Shown here piece by piece: positions 7,083-11,176 of a stretch of DNA of 11,176 nt. The position numbers were made by a program, and so were the translations under genes. The notes below the pieces were generated by a model that was given only the letters and a program-made list of their open reading frames with translations, was not told where the DNA came from and did no database searches. How positions within the stretch are numbered: position 1 is the stretch's first letter; each line of letters starts with the position of its first letter. The stretch spans positions 1 to 11,176 of the forward strand of contig CABQJX010000094.1 of NCBI GenBank assembly GCA_902464595.1. The letters are read 5' to 3'. The DNA comes from an uncultured Lachnoclostridium sp. Lineage in GTDB: Bacteria; Bacillota; Clostridia; Lachnospirales; Lachnospiraceae.

Positions 7083-8240
7083 ATGGAAGAAAATGGGTGG
7101 AAACATTATCTTCGCCTGATATTGAATATTGTGATTCCCCTTGGAGGATGGGCAGCAGCCTGCCTGCTGGGGCCCAAGCTTTTGACATTTTTCATGCCCT
7201 TTGTCATTGGCTGGATCCTTGCCATGATCGCAAATCCTTTGGCCCGTTTCCTGGAAAACCGGGTAAATCTGGTGCGCAGGCACAGCTCCATGGTCATTGT
7301 GGGAACCGCATTGGCCCTGGTCATTGGACTTTTATATCTTCTCATATCCAGAAGCTTTCTGCTGCTGCGCCGGTTTATCCTGGATCTCCCCGAACTATAT
7401 GCCAGTATGGAAGGGGAGATCGCCAAGAGCACCGGGCAGCTGGAGCGCCTTTTTATGTTTCTCCCGGATAGCCTCAGGGAGAGCCTGAACCAGTTTACCA
7501 GCAATCTGGGAAGCCATGTGGGGACGCTGGTGGAAAAGGTGGCTTCTCCCACCGTAGAGGCGGCGGGAAGCGTGGCTAAGAGCCTTCCGGCAGCCCTGGT
7601 GTATACGGTAGTCACTATATTGTCCGCTTACTTTTTTATTGTGGACCGGGAACGGATCCTGGAAATTGTGAGACACCATACCCCACAGTGGGCTTTTCGC
7701 TATGTCCTTCACCTGAAGGGGCAGACGCGCCGTCTGATCGGAGGATATTTTATGGCCCAATTTAAGATTATGGCAGTGGTGTGGCTGATCCTGACCGTTG
7801 GTTTTATGGTTCTGGGCGTGGGGTACAGTCCGCTTTGGGCGTTTTTGATCGCCTTTTTGGATTTTCTTCCGGTACTGGGAACAGGTACAGCCCTGATCCC
7901 CTGGGGATTGGTAAAGCTTCTGGGGGGAGAGTACGCCTTTGCGGCAGGGCTTTTGCTGATCTATGTGCTGACCCAGGTGATCCGTCAGATGATCCAGCCT
8001 AAGCTGGTGGGGGATACAATGGGGCTTCCTCCCCTTATGACCCTGTTCCTTCTATATCTGGGATTTAAGGCAGGAGGATTGGCGGGAATGATCCTGGCGG
8101 TCCCGATGGGGTTAATCGTCATGGACCTGTATCATTTCGGCGCATTCCAGGGGATGACAGACAGCTTCCTCACCCTTGCGGCTGATATTTCCCGTTTCCG
8201 GAAGGAAGGGGGACAGGAGGTTGAGGAGAGAGAAAAATAG
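7083..8240 (+). CDS. ytvI: AI-2E family membrane protein, likely sporulation protein YtvI
   Basis: This is a 385-residue polytopic membrane protein of the AI-2E/UPF0118 family. Hydrophobic segments occur near 12-30, 34-52 and 68-95, followed by a soluble amphipathic stretch at about 105-175, then further segments to about 360. That is the family pattern of roughly eight segments with one large loop after the third. The diagnostic DFLPVLGTGTALIPW begins at Asp260, and QMIQPKLVGDTMGLPPL follows; this version of the motif fits the YtvI sporulation branch better than the TqsA-like exporters. Length is close to B. subtilis YtvI (about 370). GGAGGTGA at 7068-7075 sets the ATG at 7083 as the start rather than the in-frame codon at 7026. 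It lies 68 bases after the aminotransferase with no terminator between. The biochemical role of YtvI is not established, and the YtvI assignment is less certain than the family. Confidence 0.88.
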   Translation: MEENGWKHYLRLILNIVIPLGGWAAACLLGPKLLTFFMPFVIGWILAMIANPLARFLENRVNLVRRHSSMVIVGTALALVIGLLYLLISRSFLLLRRFILDLPELYASMEGEIAKSTGQLERLFMFLPDSLRESLNQFTSNLGSHVGTLVEKVASPTVEAAGSVAKSLPAALVYTVVTILSAYFFIVDRERILEIVRHHTPQWAFRYVLHLKGQTRRLIGGYFMAQFKIMAVVWLILTVGFMVLGVGYSPLWAFLIAFLDFLPVLGTGTALIPWGLVKLLGGEYAFAAGLLLIYVLTQVIRQMIQPKLVGDTMGLPPLMTLFLLYLGFKAGGLAGMILAVPMGLIVMDLYHFGAFQGMTDSFLTLAADISRFRKEGGQEVEEREK

Positions 8241-8241
8241 T

Positions 8242-8277
8242 ATGAAAAACGTGAGAAATCTGGAGAAAAGAAAGTAA
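8242..8277 (+). other. Possible 11-codon leader ORF before the MATE gene
   Basis: ATG at 8242 opens a frame of 11 codons (MKNVRNLEKRK) ending in TAA at 8275-8277, two bases before the MATE start codon at 8280. A GAGGAGAG sequence at 8223-8230 lies upstream, at a spacing that is long but possible. Translation of this short frame would deliver ribosomes next to the MATE start, which itself lacks a good binding site. Chance occurrence is quite possible at this length. Confidence 0.25.
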
Positions 8278-8279
8278 AA

Positions 8280-9641
8280 ATGAGAACGGAAAATAATCTG
8301 GATACAGATCAAATCAAAGGGCTGGTTTGGAGGCTTGCTATCCCCTCCATGCTGGCTCAATTTGTGAATGTAATGTACAGCATCGTAGACCGGATGTATA
8401 TTGGAAACATACCGGAAGTGGGGGCTATGGCCCTGGCAGGAGTGGGGATCTGCGGCCCTGTGGTGACCTTGATCTCCTCCTTTGCCAGCTGGATCGGAGT
8501 GGGAGGCGCTCCTCTCATGAGTATACGGCTGGGACAGAAAAATGAAAAGGCAGCGGCCCGTATGGTGGCCAACTGCTTTGCCCTTTTAACGGGAATGGCT
8601 CTGGTCATCATGGTAGCGGCATACCTTTTGAAGGATCAGCTTCTTGTCTTTTTTGGAGCAGGTCCCTCTATTTTTCCCTATGCCGATCAGTATATGACCT
8701 GGTATCTGGCCGGAACCTTGTTCGCCCTTCTGTCCACTGGAATGAACCAATTCATTATCTGTCAGGGATTTGCCACAGTGGGAATGAAAAGCGTTGTGCT
8801 GGGAGCGGTCAGCAACATTGTTCTTGATCCTGTGTTTATTTTCTGGCTGGACATGGGAGTAAAGGGGGCTGCTGTGGCTACTGTTTTGTCCCAGATGGCT
8901 TCCTGCGCTTATGTGCTTTTATTCCTTTTTGGGAGGCGGCCGATGGTAAGGATCACCTTTGGGGGATACAGCTGGAACGTTATGAAGCAGGTTCTGACCG
9001 TAGGCTTATCCCCATTTTTGATTATCGCCTCTGACAGTCTTTTGATCATTGTTATGAATATGGTGATCAGCAAGTATGGAGGAACAGAGAACAGCGATAT
9101 GCTCCTCACCTGCAATACCATTGTCCAGAGTTTTATGCTGATGATCACCATGCCTCTGGGAGGGATCACTGGGGGAACCCAGACGATCATGGGCTACAAT
9201 TACGGAGCAGGGCGTCCGGACCGGATCCGCAGGGCAGAAAAGCATATTGTCCTGTTGGCAGCAGGATTTACAGCGGTTATGTTCCTGATCGCCCAGGTCA
9301 TACCGGGAGCTTTTGTCATGATCTTTACCCGTCAGAAGGAATATATCCAGGTGACGGAGTGGGCAATCCGCATTTTTACTCTCTGCATTATCCCGCTGGC
9401 GGTCCAGTATACGGTGGTAGACGGATTTACGGGAATGGGAATTGCCAAGGTGGCAATCAGCCTTTCCCTGTTTCGGAAAACGATTTATTTTCTGGGAATG
9501 ATCCTGCTTCCGCAGCTGTTTGGCGTGGAGGCGGTGTTCTATGCAGAGCCGATTTCGGATCTCATTGCCTGTGCCACTTCCACGGTGACCTTCCTGCTGC
9601 TCAGCGGAAGGGTATTGGGGGATGGAAAACGGCTGTTCTGA
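8280..9641 (+). CDS. MATE family efflux transporter (MepA-like)
   Basis: This is a 453-residue exporter of the multidrug and toxic compound extrusion family, a cation-coupled antiporter in the cytoplasmic membrane. About twelve hydrophobic segments are arranged as two halves. The first half begins with LAIPSMLAQFVNVMYSIVDRMYIG, the canonical MATE opening, and includes GVGGAPLMSIRLGQ. The second half begins near LTVGLSPFLIIASDSLL and includes GGITGGTQTIMGYNYGA. Near the end, YAEPISDLIA is characteristic of the MepA-like Gram-positive subgroup. The start is not backed by a good ribosome binding site: GGAG at 8262-8265 is too far, leaving only weak purine-rich sequence, so initiation may be coupled to translation upstream. 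It lies 39 bases after the YtvI-like gene. Natural substrates are unknown; drugs, dyes and metabolites are family-level possibilities. Confidence 0.94.
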   Translation: MRTENNLDTDQIKGLVWRLAIPSMLAQFVNVMYSIVDRMYIGNIPEVGAMALAGVGICGPVVTLISSFASWIGVGGAPLMSIRLGQKNEKAAARMVANCFALLTGMALVIMVAAYLLKDQLLVFFGAGPSIFPYADQYMTWYLAGTLFALLSTGMNQFIICQGFATVGMKSVVLGAVSNIVLDPVFIFWLDMGVKGAAVATVLSQMASCAYVLLFLFGRRPMVRITFGGYSWNVMKQVLTVGLSPFLIIASDSLLIIVMNMVISKYGGTENSDMLLTCNTIVQSFMLMITMPLGGITGGTQTIMGYNYGAGRPDRIRRAEKHIVLLAAGFTAVMFLIAQVIPGAFVMIFTRQKEYIQVTEWAIRIFTLCIIPLAVQYTVVDGFTGMGIAKVAISLSLFRKTIYFLGMILLPQLFGVEAVFYAEPISDLIACATSTVTFLLLSGRVLGDGKRLF

Positions 9642-9729
9642 TGGGGCAAACGGGAAAGTTACAAAAATTGGAAGTACAGGCTCCAGGAAAATACAGGAGC
9701 TGCGGATTTGAAAGAGGGAAGGAGACCGT

Positions 9730-10179
9730 ATGAATATACTGGTAAGCGCGTGTCTTTTGGGATTGGAATGCCGGTATGACGGGAGGGATAACCTGAAGCC
9801 GGAGATAAAAAAACTTTTAAGAGAGCACTGTCTGATCCCTGTTTGCCCGGAGGTTATGGGAGGACTTCCTACTCCCAGAGTTCCGGCAGAGCGGGTTGGA
9901 GACCGGGTGATAGCCCAAAATGGATCCGATGTGACGGATGCCTATGAAAAAGGAGCCAGGGAGGCTCTGAAGCTGGCGCAGCTTTATGGATGCCAGGCAG
10001 CAATCTTAAAGGAGAGAAGCCCATCCTGCGGGGTGGGAGTTATCTATGACGGGACATTTTCCCATACGCTGACAGAGGGAGATGGCGTCGCCGCGTCCTG
10101 TCTCAGGAAGAATGGGGTACAGGTGTGGGGCGAGAGCCAGATCAGCCAGTGCATGAGATGGCTGGAAAACGATAGATAG
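9730..10179 (+). CDS. DUF523 family protein, TudS-like thiouracil desulfurase candidate
   Basis: This is a small 149-residue cytoplasmic protein of the DUF523 (YbbK) family. It starts with NILVSACLLGLECRYDG, then PVCPEVMGGLPTPR at about 37-50, and KERSPSCG ending at 101. Cys8, Cys39 and Cys100 are the three invariant cysteines. In characterised TudS members the equivalent residues hold a [4Fe-4S] cluster used to remove sulfur from 2-thiouracil, and an acidic residue after the second Cys (here Glu41) is also conserved. An extra Cys14 is present. The protein is complete and of the usual single-domain length. AAGGAG at 9719-9724 precedes the ATG. The gap to the MATE gene is 88 bases and holds only a weak GCTCC/GGAGC pairing. 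Whether this homologue acts on thiouracil or on another thiolated base or metabolite cannot be told from sequence. Confidence 0.9.
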   Translation: MNILVSACLLGLECRYDGRDNLKPEIKKLLREHCLIPVCPEVMGGLPTPRVPAERVGDRVIAQNGSDVTDAYEKGAREALKLAQLYGCQAAILKERSPSCGVGVIYDGTFSHTLTEGDGVAASCLRKNGVQVWGESQISQCMRWLENDR

Positions 10180-10197
10180 ATCAGAAAGGCAAGGTTT

Positions 10198-11176
10198 ATG
10201 AAGGAAGAAAAGGAGACGGAGCTGGGAAAGCGCCGCAGCCGCAGCCGGGAGGCTTTTGAGCGGCGCAGGAGGGAGAAAAAAGAGAGGGAAAAAGGAAAGA
10301 ATACGGAAACAGAAGAGACGGTAGGAAAAGGGTCAGGAGCAGAAGAAACAAGGGTGGAAGGAGTCCATCATGGATCACGGTCCGGGAACAAATGGATCAT
10401 CCTGATCTCTCTGTCTGCGGCAGTATTTTTCCTTGCCTCTCTTTATATTTGGAAGGCTGTGGGATACCGTGAGACCTACTTCCCCCATACCATGGTGAAT
10501 CAGATAGACGTATCAGGAAAAACCGTGGAGGAGGTGAAGGATCTTATCTCCCAGGAAGTGAAGGGGTACAGCCTTACCCTGAAACTTAGGGACGGGAAAG
10601 AAGAACGGATTTCAGGAGAGCAGTTTGGGCTTCACACCGGTTTTGATGGAAGCTTAGAGGAGATCATGCGCCAGCAAAATCCTTTTAAATGGCCGAGATA
10701 CCTTTTAAAAGGCCCTTCCTACGACATACAGACCATGATCTCCTATGACGAAGCAAGGCTGAAGAAAGAGCTGGAGGCTTTGAGCTGTTTTGATCCGGAA
10801 AAGGCAGTTTGGCCCAGGGACGCTTACTTATCAGAATATATATCAGGAGAAGGATACTCCATTATCCCTGAGGAGGAGGGAACAGCCTTAGATCTCCAGA
10901 GGACAGAGGCGATGGCAAAGGAAGCAGTTGAAAGCCTGAAGGGCCAGTTGGATCTGGAGGAAATGGACTGCTATATAAAACCTTCCGTACTCCAGGAAGA
11001 CCCTGGGCTGATAGAGGCCAGGGACGCCAGAAACCGGTATGTGAATCAGACCGTGACTTATATGTTCGGAGACTGCCAGGAGATCCTTGACGGGGACACC
11101 ATAAGCCAGTGGCTGGTGGAAAATGGAAATGGCTGTTCCCTGGAGCAGGAAAAGGTCAGGGCCTACGTAAAGGAGC
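10198..11176 (+). CDS. L,D-transpeptidase/peptidoglycan-binding protein, N-terminal part (truncated by window end)
   Basis: An open frame runs from ATG at 10198 (AGAAAGG at 10183-10189 upstream) to the end of the window without a stop, giving 326 residues. Residues 1-64 are a cytoplasmic tail extremely rich in Arg, Lys and Glu. One membrane anchor lies at about 66-86. The outside part then begins YFPHTMVNQIDVSGKTVEEVKDLI (about 94-117), the typical start of the PG_binding_4 type repeats of Clostridial L,D-transpeptidases. A second repeat appears to begin near TVTYMFGDCQEILDGDTISQWL (285-306). The catalytic YkuD domain with its HxGxxxxxxxxxSxGC(I/V)R motif would be expected just beyond the window, so catalytic function cannot be confirmed here. 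A VanW-type protein with the same repeats is the main alternative. The gap to the DUF523 gene is 18 bases, consistent with cotranscription. The enzyme would form 3-3 cross-links in peptidoglycan. Confidence 0.8.
   Translation, partial: MKEEKETELGKRRSRSREAFERRRREKKEREKGKNTETEETVGKGSGAEETRVEGVHHGSRSGNKWIILISLSAAVFFLASLYIWKAVGYRETYFPHTMVNQIDVSGKTVEEVKDLISQEVKGYSLTLKLRDGKEERISGEQFGLHTGFDGSLEEIMRQQNPFKWPRYLLKGPSYDIQTMISYDEARLKKELEALSCFDPEKAVWPRDAYLSEYISGEGYSIIPEEEGTALDLQRTEAMAKEAVESLKGQLDLEEMDCYIKPSVLQEDPGLIEARDARNRYVNQTVTYMFGDCQEILDGDTISQWLVENGNGCSLEQEKVRAYVKE

Noticed and set aside
9642..9729. Possible regulatory RNA or terminator between MATE and DUF523 genes
   Set aside because: Only a five-base GCTCC/GGAGC pairing with an 11-base loop is visible, with no T-run or conserved motif.
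1..11176. CRISPR arrays, tRNA or rRNA genes, insertion sequences, phage or defence genes
   Set aside because: No regularly spaced repeats, cloverleaf-like segments, transposase motifs or terminal inverted repeats were seen anywhere in the window.

Overview
The window looks like chromosomal DNA from an anaerobic, spore-forming Gram-positive bacterium of the class Clostridia, most likely the family Lachnospiraceae. This is an inference from gene content: a two-subunit iron-sulfur L-serine dehydratase, a YtvI-type sporulation membrane protein, an L,D-transpeptidase with a long basic N-terminus, a YtrA-type GntR/ABC operon, strong AGGAGG-type ribosome binding sites and sigma-A-like promoters. Base composition is close to balanced by eye. 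No tRNA, rRNA, insertion sequence, phage gene or CRISPR array is visible, and the layout is that of an ordinary, tightly packed core region.

Region 1 (1-3844, plus strand) is an operon of a short GntR/YtrA-like repressor, an ABC ATPase and an 803-residue ABC-2-type permease. All three overlap at their junctions (8 and 26 bases). A putative promoter with an extended -10 is followed by a perfect 9-bp inverted repeat (128-150) just upstream of the repressor gene, which is the best candidate for an autoregulatory operator. In Bacillus subtilis the related ytr system responds to cell-wall-active antibiotics. Here the permease carries about 420 extra C-terminal residues, and this tail contains a GGADGPT motif otherwise known from the Na+-pumping decarboxylase beta subunit.

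Region 2 (3845-3999) holds two hairpins. The second has A5 on one side and T5 on the other and probably terminates both converging operons.

Region 3 (4000-5620, minus strand) is sdaAB-sdaAA, the two subunits of the oxygen-sensitive L-serine dehydratase (serine to pyruvate plus ammonia). The alpha subunit ends in an unusual CxxCxxC tail.

Region 4 (5621-5826) is a divergent promoter region. It holds a near-consensus sigma-A promoter for the rightward aminotransferase and a TATAAT for the leftward sda operon.

Region 5 (5827-11176, plus strand) is a run of five genes with short gaps and no visible terminator: a class I/II PLP aminotransferase, a YtvI-like AI-2E-family membrane protein, a MepA-like MATE exporter, a DUF523/TudS-like cysteine protein, and the N-terminal two-thirds or so of an L,D-transpeptidase that runs off the window. 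Serine degradation and transamination meet at pyruvate. The downstream genes lean towards envelope and sporulation functions.

I do not see a clearly new system. The most unusual signals are the GGADGPT motif inside the ABC permease tail, the operator-like repeat, and the cysteine tail of SdaAA.
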